Assembly: GCA_021234155.1 (NCBI GenBank)
Contig: JAJEKV010000005.1
Span: 21,748,089-21,812,088 of the forward strand
Direction: 5' to 3'
Source: Isoetes taiwanensis
Lineage: Eukaryota > Streptophyta > Lycopodiopsida > Isoetales > Isoetaceae
DNA length: 64,000 nt
Shown here: positions 1-12,535 of the stretch, piece after piece
Layout: each line of letters begins with the position of its first letter
Position numbering within the stretch: position 1 is the first letter of the stretch
Notes under the pieces: model-generated
Seen by the model: only the letters and a program-made list of their open reading frames with translations
What the model was told of the DNA's origin: nothing
Databases searched by the model: none
Translations under genes and position numbers: made by a program

Positions 1-2
1 TA

Positions 3-524
3 ACGGGTGACTTAAATGGCAGAATCAGTAACATGCAAGCCACGTTGCTGTCAAGAGAAGGCAAAGACTTGTGGTTAAATGAGTTAACTGCGAAACATGA
101 TGCTTGGTCAAGAACGTCCGTAGACTGCATGCATAATAAGCTGGAAAGGCATGTTCTTGCATTATGCGAATCATTTAATATGATAATTTATAACGGCCTT
201 CAGAAATATCCTGGCTCTGGAGGACTTACATGTTTTCAGCCCAATGGTTGTAGCACCGTTGATTTGTTAATTGGTGAACCAGGCAATATACATCTCATAT
301 CAGGATTTAGTGTGATGGACAGGATTCCAGACTCAGACCATGCACCCTTGCACATTTGCTTGGATATAAAATGTAATAGAAATACGCCACCAGTGCTGCC
401 ACAACCGAAATTAAGGGTGAGCTATAAATTAGCATCCGAGTATGAAGACAGATTGACGCAAAAACTGGAAAACATAAAATGGGATGGCAGCCAAGAAAGA
501 AAAATATGCGATTCAAAGATTTGA
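3..524 (+). pseudogene. LINE endonuclease domain, C-terminal part
   Basis: The frame is open from the window edge to a stop at 522-524. It starts with TGDLNGR, the D-x-N core of the exonuclease-endonuclease-phosphatase (APE-like) fold. It continues with a TVDLLIG strand and ends with DSDHAPL, the Ser-Asp-His active-site motif. The enzyme would nick target DNA for target-primed reverse transcription. The N-terminal Asn and Glu motifs would lie outside the window. The frame does not connect to the reverse transcriptase frame that follows, so it was originally part of one long ORF2 now broken by indels. Confidence 0.8.
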
Positions 525-724
525 TATAGGATGTTGCATCCTCTGTTTTTGGATATACCAATCCACAGGGAAAAAGGAAAAGAGATAGTAAATGGTTTGA
601 TAGAGAATGCTTTGACACAAAGAGGACATTTAAACAGAGTAAAGGGGTACAAGATCTGAAACATTATAAGAATATAGTAAAAAGAAAGAAAAGAGAATGG
701 TTACGGCAGCATCAAGAGACGGTC

Positions 725-2651
725 ATGAATGAACAGGAGATAGACCCAAAAAAGTTTTTCAACAGATGCAAAAAACATACGGGCATGGGTAATATACAAA
801 GAGATGATCTCTTTAATCTGGTAAAGGCCTTATATCAGACTATCCATGTAGAGGGCTTTACACGTAGTGGTGAGACATCATTGCTTTTTACACGCACAGA
901 TGTTTCTGATGCGCTTAGAAACATGGCAAATGGCCGAGCATGTGATTCAAATGGGTTGACAATTGAGCTTCTAAAATGGGGAGGATCCAAGTTACATGAA
1001 ATTCTTGCTGACCTATGTAATGATGCCTTACAAAATGGATTTCCTGATACATGGTGCTTAAATAGGATTGTGCCTATTCATAAAGCTGGTAGCAGAGATG
1101 ATGTGCGGAATTATCGGACTATTTTGGTAAGCAATGTATTCGCTAAATTATTTGCATCTATGCTAGAACGGAAACTATCTCTATGGGCAGATGAAAATGA
1201 TACTCGGGCCTTTAGTCAAGCAGGTTTTAGAACTGACCACTCCACCTTGGACCATCCGGGTTACACCGCTGGCGTATTGTCCGAAAGTGCAAAGGGTCTT
1301 TGGTAACAAAAGATATCTTGCCTTTATAGATCTCACTAAGGCTTTTGATACAGTCAAGAGGAAGGATCTTGCATGCAGATTGGAAATGCTACAAGTTCCA
1401 GAGGAACTTCATCATGCAGTTGCGTGCTTATATGACAGGGTGTTAGTAGAACTATCTTTCCCATTTACAAGGCCAGAAAAGGTGCAGAATACGATTGGGG
1501 TAAAACAAGGTTGTCCCTGTTCGCCAACTCTTTTTGGGTTGTTCATAGATGAACTAGAAAATTGGATGATGAGACTCGGAGGGCTGGGAGTCCATTTGGG
1601 AAGATATGCTTTGCAGCTTCTGCTTTTTGCTGATGATATTATATTAATCTCAAAGAACCCAGCTGGACTGCAACGTCATTTAGATGTATTATGTGGCTTT
1701 TGTGAAGAAAAAAGCATGAGGGTAAATCCCGATAAATCAAAGATAATGATACTAGGAGGTCGGGATACCACAATTTTTTACATAGGTGGTGTTCCGCTTG
1801 AACAGGTTACGAATTACAAATATTTAGGAATCGAAGTGTCAAATAACTATAAGTGGACATTGGCAGCCGTAAACGTGCATCGAGGTGGTCTCGAGCATTT
1901 TTATTATGATGAATCGGATTGTAAAACTAACAACTTTGAACATTGGCGACTAAAGAAGCTCTTTTTTGGGATACAAGTTAAAACAGTGATTCTTTATGGA
2001 AGCCCGGTTTGGGGGCCAGGTTTGTCTTTAAAGGGGTGGAGCGATATAGAGAAGATACAAAAAAGATTCTTGATTGGTGAATTGGGAGTCAAGGTGCAAA
2101 CTCCTTATTGCATGATGTTGGCTGAAACAGGTCTACTACCTCTTGAAGTAGAGGCATTGTGCAGAACCATTTCATTTGTTAACAGGGTTCTAGATATGGA
2201 CACTGAACGGTTACCTTACCAAGCCCTTATGCATAGCACAAACGGCTGGTATGCTGATGTTAAGAGATGGGCAAGGAAATGGCTTGATGATGACAATTGG
2301 CTGCTATCCCGAAAATTTGAAGAGATACATGATTATGTGGCTGCACGGGTAATTCGTAAGCTTTGGCGAGTAGAGGATGATAAGGATGTGAAAAAAAAGT
2401 TTTATTTGGCTAATTTAAATGATCTGGCAGAGTATAAAGAGCAGTCTTATCTACTCTCATGTATCAGCAGGAAGAAACGCATGCTTATTTCGCAAATGAG
2501 ATTGTCATCTCATAACTTGCGAATTGAGACTGGTAGGTGGGATGAAACACCTCATAATGAGCGGTTTTGTCCAAGTTGCTTAGAACCAGCTATTGAAGAC
2601 GAAGAACACGCACCCTTGAAGCATATGCATTATAGCTTTAACACTTGGTGA
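725..2651 (+). pseudogene. LINE reverse transcriptase, frameshifted
   Basis: Frame 725-1306 carries the RT finger region (INRIVPIHK-like 'LNRIVPIHKAGS', 'DVRNYR', 'SQAGFRTDHSTLDH'). Near 1250 the coding frame shifts by one, and the rest reads on to 2651: 'AFIDLTKAFDTVKRK' (first catalytic Asp), 'GVKQGCPCSPTLFGLFIDEL', and 'LLLFADDIILIS' (the F-A-D-D catalytic pair). A thumb and C-terminal region follows. It ends with 'RFCPSCLEPAIEDEEH', resembling the C-terminal CCHC knuckle of LINE ORF2 but with the last Cys lost. The polymerase residues are present, but the frameshift makes this copy non-functional. Confidence 0.88.
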
Positions 2652-2845
2652 ACTCTTTCTTTTGCCTGCACATACCTTGTACTCATATTTTAGATATCTT
2701 TTGAAGGAAAGAGAAGACATAATTGAGCTTTTCACTCTTATGAGTAATTTTGATATTGAAGGCGCTCTGAATTAAGTGCCAAAGTATTTAGTATTAATTT
2801 GTATTCTTTGCCATAGAGGCCTGGGGGCCTAAATGGCTTGATCAA

Positions 2846-2857
2846 TGAATAATAATA

Positions 2858-2911
<54 letters not shown>

Positions 2912-2912
2912 G
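2846..2912 (+). repeat. AAT/ATT microsatellite forming the LINE 3' tail
   Basis: A few AAT units run into about twenty ATT units immediately after the LINE 3' UTR. LINE 3' ends are often short tandem repeats made during target-primed reverse transcription, so this is read as the element's tail and not an unrelated microsatellite. Confidence 0.85.
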
Positions 2913-3000
2913 TTGTTGGCTATTATTGTTGCATTGGCTTTTCTTGTTTTCTGTTTAGGTTGTTTCCTGACTGAGGTATCCTCGTACTGGCACTAGTATT

Positions 3001-4036
3001 TCTAGCACTGGCATCTAGAGAGGAATGCAATCCTGATCTGCTAAGCACCATGTTGTGGAAATTGTGTAACAAAACGAGAATACCTGCATTTGTTCATGCT
3101 GTTGAGACAATTCAATAACTGAGGGGGGCATTCAGTCGCATGCATTGAACCTAGGCGTGCACTTGATAAAACTCTCCCATCATTACCGCTGTGTGAATCA
3201 CAGGGCACAGTTTGTGACAGAAAGTGACGTTGGATGGGGATATGCTACAGGAGGCATATGTTGCATCAACTTTAGAACCCAGCTGCGCACTTGTTGGACA
3301 GTTCCCTAAAGAACCTCGACCAAAGTGACCAAAGTTTCCAATCCTGATCTAGCACTGGCATCTAGAGAGGAATGCAATCCTGATCTGCTAAGCACCATGT
3401 TGTGGAAATTGTGTAACAAAACGAGAATACCTGCATTTGTTCATGCTGTTGAGACAATTCAATAACTGAGGGGGGCATTCAGTCGCATGCATTGAACCTA
3501 GGCGTGCACTTGATAAAACTCTCCCATCATTACCGCTGTGTGAATCACAGGGCACAGTTTGTGACAGAAAGTGACGTTGGATGGGGATATGCTACAGGAG
3601 GCATATGTTGCATCAACTTTAGAACCCAGCTGCGCACTTGTTGGACAGTTCCCTAAAGAACCTCGACCAAAGTGACCAAAGTTTCCAATCCTGATCTAGC
3701 ACTGGCATCTAGAGAGGAATGCAATCCTGATCTGCTAAGCACCATGTTGTGGAAATTGTGTAACAAAACGAGAATACCTGCATTTGTTCATGCTGTTGAG
3801 ACAATTCAATAACTGAGGGGGGCATTCAGTCGCATGCATTGAACCTAGGCGTGCACTTGATAAAACTCTCCCATCATTACCGCTGTGTGAATCACAGGGC
3901 ACAGTTTGTGACAGAAAGTGACGTTGGATGGGGATATGCTACAGGAGGCATATGTTGCATCAACTTTAGAACCCAGCTGCGCACTTGTTGGACAGTTCCC
4001 TAAAGAACCTCGACCAAAGTGACCAAAGTTTCCAAT
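3001..4036. repeat. Three head-to-tail copies of a 347-bp repeat
   Basis: The unit starting 'tctagcactggcatctagag' begins at 3001, 3348 and 3695, a constant period of 347 bp. Copies 1 and 2 look identical base for base. Copy 3 agrees up to about 4036 and then leaves the repeat. The unit contains no convincing gene and no LTR or TIR signature. Identity this high means either very recent amplification or an assembly duplication. It lies about 250 bp past the 3' end of the aspartate aminotransferase gene. Confidence 0.95.
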
Positions 4037-4287
4037 TTGACTATAAAGGACAGTGAAATAAGGACAGTGAGACACACATGTTGCCAGATTGCCCACATCA
4101 AGGACAATTAAGGAGCTTTTCTTGTTCAATCATAAAAATGTATGGCCTTTTCATATTTATTAAGAGATAGACTATGAAAGAACATGATCATTGGCATTTG
4201 CAACAATCTTATCCATGAATCTCAGTATCCATATAGTTTCTCATTTCGCTGTGTGGTCATTCAACCCATTAAATGGGAAAAAGAGAG

Positions 4288-7200
4288 TTACACGTTATAG
4301 TAAGAATCGATGATGGCATCTGCAAGATAGTCACATTTTGCAAGGGACAACCCTGCTAAGGAAATCCGTCCATCTTTGGTCATGTAAACATGCCACTTAT
4401 TTGTCATGTTATCACTCTGCAAAAAAAGGACAGACATAAAGTGTCAAATACAGAATTAAGAGGTAATATCCAAGGAGAGCAGAAAGGGATAACACATACC
4501 TGATTTTTATTAAGACCAGTGAAGGAAAACATGCCAATCTGCTTTAAGACAAACGACCAGTCTTTGCCACTCTGATCCTTTATCGACAGTGCTTCAAACA
4601 GCCGTTGTCTCACTGCTTTAATTCTCCCTGCCATCAGCTCCATTTCTGATCTCCACTCATTGAAAAGAATTGGATCCCCAACCACATTTGCCACAATCCG
4701 GGCACCATGGACTGGAGGATTTGAGTACATAGGTCTAGCAAGCCTTTTCAATTGACTCTTTACCCTGAAGGAAAAGAAAATAATTACCATCCTCATTGCT
4801 TATTATAGAGCAAGGGTAAAAATGATCTAGTCATTTCCTCTTTCGCCTCCATGGCACTGTCATGCCACCATTACCTCATAACATCATTACCCTAAATGAT
4901 GGCTATTTATGAGATATTATTTGGCATAAGGATTTCCTTCTCCAAAACAAAATTAGGCATGGCATAACAATGTACTTATGGCTCTCTCTAGCTCTCTGAC
5001 ACACATTAGAGAACTAAGCAAATTAGAGGACTTTTTAGTAATCCCAAATTAATGACTTTTGATGGTTGGCTGTATTTTGAACATTCATGTGGCACAGAAG
5101 TGGTAACAGGCACCAAATGTTTAGCACCTAATGTTGCTTATGGATGTCCGGTATATCCAAGATCTTGCATGCTAGAGCTCAAGAACCACTACAAAGATAA
5201 GTACTAACTGGATTATTACAAACCTGTTTGCGATATCAGAAGAAGACGCTAGGACATTGATGGCACCGATGCGCTCAGCATATAATCCAAGATTTTTACT
5301 ATATGACTGTGCAACGAAGATTTCCATGCCACGGGCAACAAATTTACGCACAGAACTAGCATCTTCATCCAAGCTACCACTTGCAAACCCCTGGAAACAA
5401 GTAAAACAACCATAATTCTGTAGATTAGCTAAGAACCAAAACATGGAACTAACAATGTATTGGCATTCTCATCTCATGAATGACCACGCAAATTCAACTG
5501 CAGACTAATCTAATTGCATCAGCACCTACTTGGTAAGCAACATCGAAAAATGCCATGTGTCCCTTCTCTTCAATTGCATCGGCAATAACATCCCACTGGT
5601 CTGGAGTTGGATCAATACCAGTAGGATTATGTGCACAACCATGTAGCAAGATGATAGATCCCTCTGGTGCAGCCTGCCTCAGGCACCAAGTGCCAAGATA
5701 AACAACATTATAGTACAAGTACACAAAATATCTAATGGAAGCCACAAATGCACCTCAAACAATGAAAATTATTAAAAAAGAAAGGGGGGGGAAAGGGGGG
5801 GTTACCTTAATATCTTCCATCATTCCTTTGAAGTCTAGACCCACAGTTTTAGGATCAAAATATCTATATTCTGACCATGGCACCCCAGCATCATTTAAGA
5901 TATTTTTATGATTGCCTGTGTGTACCATTTCATAAGGACAAGGAGTGCCATTTTCAGAAAATCAAATTTGACTGAGGCTCACCCCAAGTTGGTGATGAAA
6001 TAAGAACCTTGACACCGGGAAAGTAACGTTGGATAAAAGCAGCCCCTAAACGTAAAGAACCTGTTCCAGAGAGACCTTGAACAGTTGCAACCTGCCAAAA
6101 GTGGTCTATTTTAGCATCTAATTCTATCTATTATCTATTATCTGGCATGTAGTTCTATCTATTATCTGGAAAACCCAAAAGCCGAGATTACCCGTCCTTG
6201 ATGAATAGCTGGATTTTCAGCTCCAAGAAGAAGCTCAACTGTAGCCTTGTTAAAAGCTGCGAGCCCTTCTATTGGAAGATACTATACACAACATTTTTGA
6301 ATTATCAGGATATCTCAGGTGATCATATGAGTACATATCACAAACATGAAGAAAAGCTCTACCTCTTTATTCTCATTTCTCTCTAGCATAAGAGCTTCAG
6401 CCTACATAGAAAAATAACAGCATTAGCTCAGAATAAGAGGTCGTGGCCAATCTCAGTTACAGATTATGCTACCACAAGATACCTTTTTGACAACATTAAG
6501 TACATAAGGTTGTAATTCTTCAGTTCGGTAAGCCCCGACACCAAGATTAAGCTTCAAAGCATTAGTATCTGCTTTAAATGCTTCAGAAACCCCCAAGATA
6601 GGATCAGGTGGGGCCATGGAAACATTTTCAAACCGTGAAACTTCTGCTGCTATTGTCATTGTAAGTCGAGATGATGATGAAGCCTACAAGAAGCAATATA
6701 GAAACATTTCTCATCCTGAACCACCGAGCACAAACAAGTACAAAATGCAAAAAAGGCTACCACCGTGTAACATTTGAAATTGAAAAGAAATTATTCATCC
6801 ACACTTCTAGCCACGGCCTGACCGTTGGAACTTATATGACCACACAAGCTCTTCGAAGGACTCGGACAATTGTGAAAAACAAAAAAACCACTTCTCTTAT
6901 GATGCCCATTCTAAAATACTTACAAACTTAACTTTCTTTATGAAGAATGATTAAATCACACTCTATCAGAAGATTGGTGGAAAATTTAGGAGGTTCGCCT
7001 GCATGCGCACAAGGAAAACGATAAAGTAGCCCACCTTAAGGAACGGCATTGCAAGTTCCTCCTTATGAAATGGAGAGCCAGCCGTTCGGAGACCAACAAC
7101 ATGCTTTCTGAAATGCAATCTCTGTCCAGAAACGTCCTGTCAACAAAGGCCAAACTATTAATGAAATTCTGTACGATGAAAGCAGATCAACACAAGTTCT

Positions 7201-7376
7201 TCCTTCTAGCTGCAAGTCGATAAAATTATGCAATGCTTCCACAATCCATAAGTAAGTTTCCAATCGTATTTTGCTGAGAGAAGAATAAATGAACGGGAGG
7301 CACCAACCCGGGAAGCACAAACATGGTGTGCCGCAGCCTGGGAAGCCAAACCCGCCGCCGCGCTCGATGCAGCCAT
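4288..7376 (-). CDS. ASP5-like: Aspartate aminotransferase, plastid-type (11 exons)
   Basis: A PLP enzyme that interconverts aspartate + 2-oxoglutarate and oxaloacetate + glutamate. Exons read on the minus strand: 7376-7308, 7136-7035, 6683-6483, 6401-6363, 6281-6192, 6091-5983, 5915-5806, 5673-5530, 5390-5224, 4764-4500, 4416-4288. All introns are GT-AG, and the sum is 1425 nt (474 aa plus stop) with phases that fit throughout. About 65 N-terminal residues rich in Ala, Ser and Arg ([13 protein letters not shown]...) look like a transit peptide. The mature part starts near '[21 protein letters not shown]', typical of plant class I AATs. Visible active-site residues are Asn256 in HGCAHNPTG, Asp284 in FFDVAYQ, PLP lysine Lys320 in SYSKNLGLY, and Arg449 in GRISLAG, which binds the substrate carboxylate. 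The length is close to plant ASP5 proteins and I see no lesion. Plastid targeting is inferred from composition only. Confidence 0.96.
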
Positions 7377-7878
7377 TTCCAGAACTGCAGTGCAGATTAG
7401 TGGGTGCGAACTGAAGAACTACTCTTTAAGTGTTGGATGTGTATGGTTAAACTGTCCTCAATGAGTGGCCGAAATGATCCCCACCGCATGCAACATGCAT
7501 TTGCTTTAATCTTCACCCTTGGCAGCAGACACCACTTTAGAATTATTTGTAGCATCCAGGGCTTTTGTTAAATAGTGGACAATGCACATACACTTGTTTA
7601 TTATAACATGGCAGGTAGCTTCATAGAAGAAGATGGAACTTCGTGGTAAAATAACAAGGCTCCTCGTTTAATTGGCCATTGGAATGCTCTCTCATGAAAT
7701 GATCAACAAAATGGAAATTGGACAACTCTGGTGATGCCATGTAGCAATCTTTAACAGTCCGGAATTGAAGTTGGGCGAGCTATTCTGTAGATCCAACGAA
7801 GAAGCCTAGCATCCGTTGACAAAAGGGTAACACAGGAGGTAAACTTTTTGGATTCCTTGGCTCCCGATTTCCATTTTG
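7377..7878. other. 5' flank of the aspartate aminotransferase gene
   Basis: About 500 bp upstream of the ATG. It should hold the 5' UTR and promoter, but I could not place a TATA box or transcription start with confidence. No other gene or repeat was seen. Confidence 0.4.
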
Positions 7879-8054
7879 TAGCGGAAGGAAAGCATGGGCT
7901 CCCTTGACACAACAGCGGTAGGGGCCCGAGACCGGGGGCAGCCGGAGCGGGTCTGCACCCTTTCCGCAATAGCGGGGAGAACCGCTCCCGGCTGCCGCGG
8001 ATCGCGGGCCCCTATCGTTGTTGCGGAAAGGGAGCCCCTGCTTTCCTTCTGCTA
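7879..8054. repeat. Long imperfect inverted repeat (foldback)
   Basis: The left arm 7879-7950 ('tagcggaaggaaagc...' to 'gccggagcgg') pairs with the right arm 7982-8054 ('ccgctcccggctgcc...' to 'ccttctgcta'). The arms are about 70 nt with scattered mismatches around a 31-nt loop at 7951-7981. The segment is clearly more GC-rich than the surrounding AT-rich spacer. It could be a short foldback or MITE-type element, or a hairpin RNA precursor. It has no obvious target duplication and no coding potential. Confidence 0.75.
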
Positions 8055-10716
8055 TATATCAAATCACATGGACTAACGTACATTCATCCCAAACGTCAAA
8101 AACTCACAACCATAGAAGATCCAATTAACTAACTATAGATTCACCATGCTGGGTGGAATATATGCAAGATTCCATGTGAAGACGAGCTATAGAGTAGCAA
8201 GACGCTTAAGCAAGAGGAGCAGTCAGGCCAAAGTGATAAGTGACATTAGTAAAGATATGTGTAGACAAGGCATGTCTGATAATGGGATCTTGTAGGCCTA
8301 TGATGGCCGATACAAACACAGAAGGTGTTATACAAACTTAAGAACGAGCAAATAAAAAATAATCTCACCTTATATTATATTCCGAAACTCCTGCTATACA
8401 CCTTTAAATATTAAGTTGTCACAACGATAACCTGCGGCTTTAAATAAAAACCCTTAATTATCTAATTTTCCTTTTTTAATTAAAAAACAACATTAAAAAA
8501 ACGATGATTAAAACCAAGGTTAGTTGCACATTCTTGTAAAGGAAAACATGATGAGAATTTACAACAAGCCTAAATCAAACTCCAGATGAACCCGGGAGCA
8601 TTGGAGCATCTTGTCGATTCCATTAATACATTTTGTTGTAGCATTTTATCCTTTATAATTTCAATACTCACTATCGACCACATTTTCACCCATACAAGAG
8701 AATAAGCAATCTAAGTCACTAATTTCATCATTTATTTGCTTAAAATTGCATTTTCAAATTTTTTAGATTTTGATAAAATAAGTGACGGTAGTTGTTGATG
8801 AAATCGCGTCATCTATATCGTCACTTGTAGCATCACCAATAACAACAGTTGTTGTATCATATTTTATAGCATTGTAGTGGCATAATAGTATCATTTGTAG
8901 CATTATCTATAGCTGCAGTTATAATATCATGCATTTTATCCTTGTGATGCTATAATAGTGTTAGGTATAGGGTCACATGTATTGGTATAATTAAGCCATT
9001 CATAACGTCACCACGAACGTCATCCCTTGTATCATCCTTTCTAACATGATGTGGCATCATTGACAATACCACATATAATATCACGTGGAGGTTATGATTG
9101 TATCATTATCAACGTCAAGTATAATATCACATATAGTTACAAATTAGACGGTTCTTAATTTCACGTTTTTCACCACCTAATTAACTATCTATAAGGCCAA
9201 TTTTTATTTATCCCTAAGCTTATAATGTAAGGTTATAATATCAATCCACCACCTAATTAACTATCTATAAGGCCAATTTTATTTTGTCCTTAAGCTTATA
9301 GTGTAAGATTATAATATCAATCGTAGTATCATAAATCACCTAGGATTTCACCCAGTAACCTAGGAACAAAAGTGGATTATGCTATCAATTCAAGAAAATG
9401 AGAAAGATTAACAAAGAAGCTGTTGTCTGCATCTTTTTCAAATTTTCAGGCTTGATCCTGGTGTTGCAAAATATATTTTTTCAGATTTCCTTATGCTTGA
9501 TCCTGGTGTTGTAGAACATCAATACTTCTTGGATATTTTTTCGGGAGAGCCAGCAAGGACAGCCCTCCAATTCCTTAAATTCGTGCCCTGCTTCTGCTCT
9601 GTGCACTGCTTCTGGATCTGTAGAATAAAGAAGATAAGATCAAGAACCAGATGAAAGGGAAAGAAGAGAGCTCTGATGCTTCATACTCTGCCTTGTTTTC
9701 TGTTGCTACCTTGCATACAAAAATCCGTTGCCTAGCATTCTGCCATAACCAGATCTCTGCTCAGCCAGATTTGGGGGAAAAAAAAAACCTATTATACCTT
9801 TCGCTAAAACCTAGAGCATGCCTTTTGCTAAAAGCTGGAGCCAAATCCTGACCATACCTTCCGGTTGTTTCATGACATAACCTTGCTGCCTGACCTACAC
9901 AAGAAGGAAGGATGAGTAAACAAAGCTCTGTTTAATGCCATCAAGGAAGAAAGAAAAGAAGAAGCAGTTTATCTGTCTGCCATAACCATTGTGCCTTCAT
10001 AATCTGCAAAAAATCGCAGAGAAAGACGAATTAGGCTGCTGCTTTCCGCCACATTCGTCCGCAGAAACTCAAAAGAAATCTGTTTTTGCATCTCTGTGCC
10101 GAACCTGCAAAGATTACGAAGAGAAAATAAAAATGCTCCATCTCGTATACCTTCTGCCATGGCTGCCTCGTGTCAATACTACCATGTTCCTTTTTCCTAA
10201 TCTATTTTTTCCCCTTTTGTTTTCATTCTTGGTGTGTGTATTATAGCTTGGTGACCATCAGATGATGGCATCTTGCGTGGAATATGCCAGCCCGAAAGAT
10301 CCCAGCCTCCTACTATGGGTCAGCATGGGGTCAAATTGATCTCATTTAACAATACCATGGGTTGGAGCAGTATTCAGCCACATTCTAGCCTGTATAATGC
10401 AGCAGCACATGAATACAATACGACAGCGCATGAATACAAACACAAGAGCAGATGAATACAACACGGCAAATGAAGCAAATTAACCACATCGACTCTATAT
10501 ACATTCATGAAATGACAAAATACAGAGATGGCTTACACAAAGGAGGAACATCACACGAAAGCAAGAGGACATAAACATGAACACATGAAGCTAGTTGCGC
10601 AGCACTCCAGAGCGAGCCTGCCTTATGACGGTATCCAATTGCCGGATCTCTTGTGTTGCAAGGCTCATGTGGGATCTAAGAGTATGAAGCTCAGATGTGG
10701 CCACTCCGAGATGCTC
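8055..10716. other. AT-rich intergenic region
   Basis: No exon series could be built. The part around 8640-9130 is made of degenerate short motifs such as 'tgtatcat' and 'tagcatt', and a 76-bp duplication sits at 9171-9322. The end nearest 10716 probably holds the 3' UTR of the minus-strand gene that follows. Short open stretches here lack codon structure and resemble no known family. Confidence 0.4.
9171..9322. repeat. Two tandem 76-bp copies
   Basis: 'caccacctaattaactatct' begins at 9171 and again at 9247. Both copies continue through 'ataaggccaatttt' and end in 'ataatatcaatc', with a few substitutions. This is a local tandem duplication. Confidence 0.85.
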
Positions 10717-11212
10717 CTACGCAACACTGCTCATCGCAGTGTTAATTGCCAAGTAGAACCTGCAGAGTTGGCGCCTGAGAATGTGCATTGAAGCTGCCAT
10801 CCTATGCATTTCTGCACCAATCTGAACCAGCTGCCTAACGAACTCCTCAGCACAGAACGTCTTCTCAAGCTCCGATGGATAGGCCTGTGCATCTGGATGG
10901 GGGGCATCAATGCTAGAACTGATGACGGAAGAATCTATGTGGAGCACAGGATGGCTTGCACCATCTTGGGCATTTGCATCCACTTCCATTTCAAACCTGC
11001 AACGAGAAACGCAATACATAAAGGAAACTGTACAATCACGCAACATCTAACAAGCCTAGCCAACAACCATAGTGTGATCTCCTATGTAGACTGAAATGTA
11101 ATCAACATCGTGGTCAGGTATGACAAGCTCAGGGCTGAATGTAGGGTCACATAGGTCATGGAAATTCTCATCAAACTCATCAACAGGGACCGAGTCATCC
11201 CAATACCTCTGT

Positions 11213-11324
11213 CTGCCAGGCCCATTTTCGCGCGTAGCGTGAGTATGCTGAAGCAAGATAACAAAAAACTTACTCGCACATAGCGCGAGTTGATCATTGC
11301 AGAATAAGAAACAAAGTCACCTAC
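11213..11324 (-). other. Short intron largely made of a palindromic insert
   Basis: Donor GTAGGT (CTC|GTAGGT) and acceptor GGCAG join 'VVQYNS' to 'QRYWDD' in frame. Within the 112-bp intron, 11227-11244 ('ttcgcgcgtagcgtgagt') and 11272-11289 ('actcgcacatagcgcgag') are imperfect inverted repeats spanning more than half of it. Related 'attcgc...gcgaat' motifs occur at 12536-12685 and 12851-12869 in the large first intron of the same gene. Confidence 0.5.
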
Positions 11325-12535
11325 GAGTTGTATTGTACCACTCTTGCAATTGTGTTCAAGTCTATTGTAGTCAGTGCAAGTTGAGGCGTGTAATGACTAA
11401 GGATTTGACATTGCCTGTAACTGAAATGATCCCTGTACTCCTTGGCATATTCATTTTCTCTATAAGCGCCTTCGCTGCCTCCACTGAATGCTATCCATCA
11501 ATGACTGTAACACATCGTGTCGCTCTTCTTTAGGTCATCCCATGTCTTCCATGGGTATGGCTTGTCATTGACTGAGTCCCATGGTAGAACATCAGCTAGA
11601 TTGGATACTGTGGTGGGAAATTCAATCATGGACTTTTGTATCCTCAGGGCATGTTTGGGATCAAAGATCCTAGATATGAAAGATGCTCTAGGAGATCTTA
11701 TGAGCTTGTCAATGGTTATCCTTTTTGTTACGTCCAAACCAAGTGGATACCATTGCTTGAACTTCAGAAGCTTATCTACAGCATCAACCCTCGAGTTCTT
11801 TTCAGTCTGTTTCCTTCACTGGCTTTGGCAAAGATACTAGGACCAGAGTTTCTGACTCAAGTGCACCACCACTACCACCGAAACCAGATATGTAGAAACT
11901 TGAAGATAGTTTCTTCTGCAAACTTCTTCGGACTGCGAATACACCTTCACATACAGAACGAACTATATGGTGTGAGCCTTGAAGGGGCCAGCCATACTTT
12001 GTAACACCGTCTACTGTCCTATCTGGCCTGAATCCGTCTACACCTGCATTGTATTTGGAAATTCTGAGATTCTTCTTTACGATCTTCTCTATTATGAAGA
12101 CACAGATCTGGTCATCAAGCTTCTCACATGAAAGGACCAACCCTACTTTTTTGAATGTCGTGTCGTTGTTCTCCCTCGAATGCAGGACCACATCATACTT
12201 TGAGCCTGACCTGCTCACAGTAACATACCATTCAGACCTCACAGGCAGAACTGCCTCTGGCAAGTCTTGACTCAGCTCGCATATTATGACTCTGTCGTCG
12301 TCAATTAGCTTAATGCCAAGAGTCTGATCTATCTCCCTTGTACTATCTTGCGGTCCTTCTTGGGTTTCTTTGAGGGTGCACTAGTTGATGTGACTAGTGA
12401 TCTCTTGGAAGCTGTAAAACATATATCCAAGTTAGCCATTGCTGAAGGCTTTCTGTGTTTAGTAAGCAACGTGCACTAGCATCTCGTGCTTGGCGCAACA
12501 AGTCTATAAAGATTTATTGTGAGGGCAATTTTTCC

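Larger units (their letters stand above)
1..2912 (+). mobile_element. LINE (non-LTR retrotransposon), 5' end outside window, decayed
   Basis: The element reads endonuclease, reverse transcriptase, C-terminal Cys/His region, short 3' UTR and an AAT/ATT microsatellite tail at about 2846-2912. This is the order and 3' end expected of an APE-type LINE. At least two frame changes (between 524 and 725, and near 1250) show that this copy is dead. The 3' UTR ends with 'gcctgggggcctaaatggc' just before the repeat tail. No target-site duplication can be tested because the 5' end is outside the window. The clade (L1, I, RTE-like) cannot be assigned by eye. Confidence 0.9.

Noticed and set aside
7751-8076. 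Small proteins on both strands over the foldback
   Set aside because: They come from the GC-rich inverted repeat and have no independent support.
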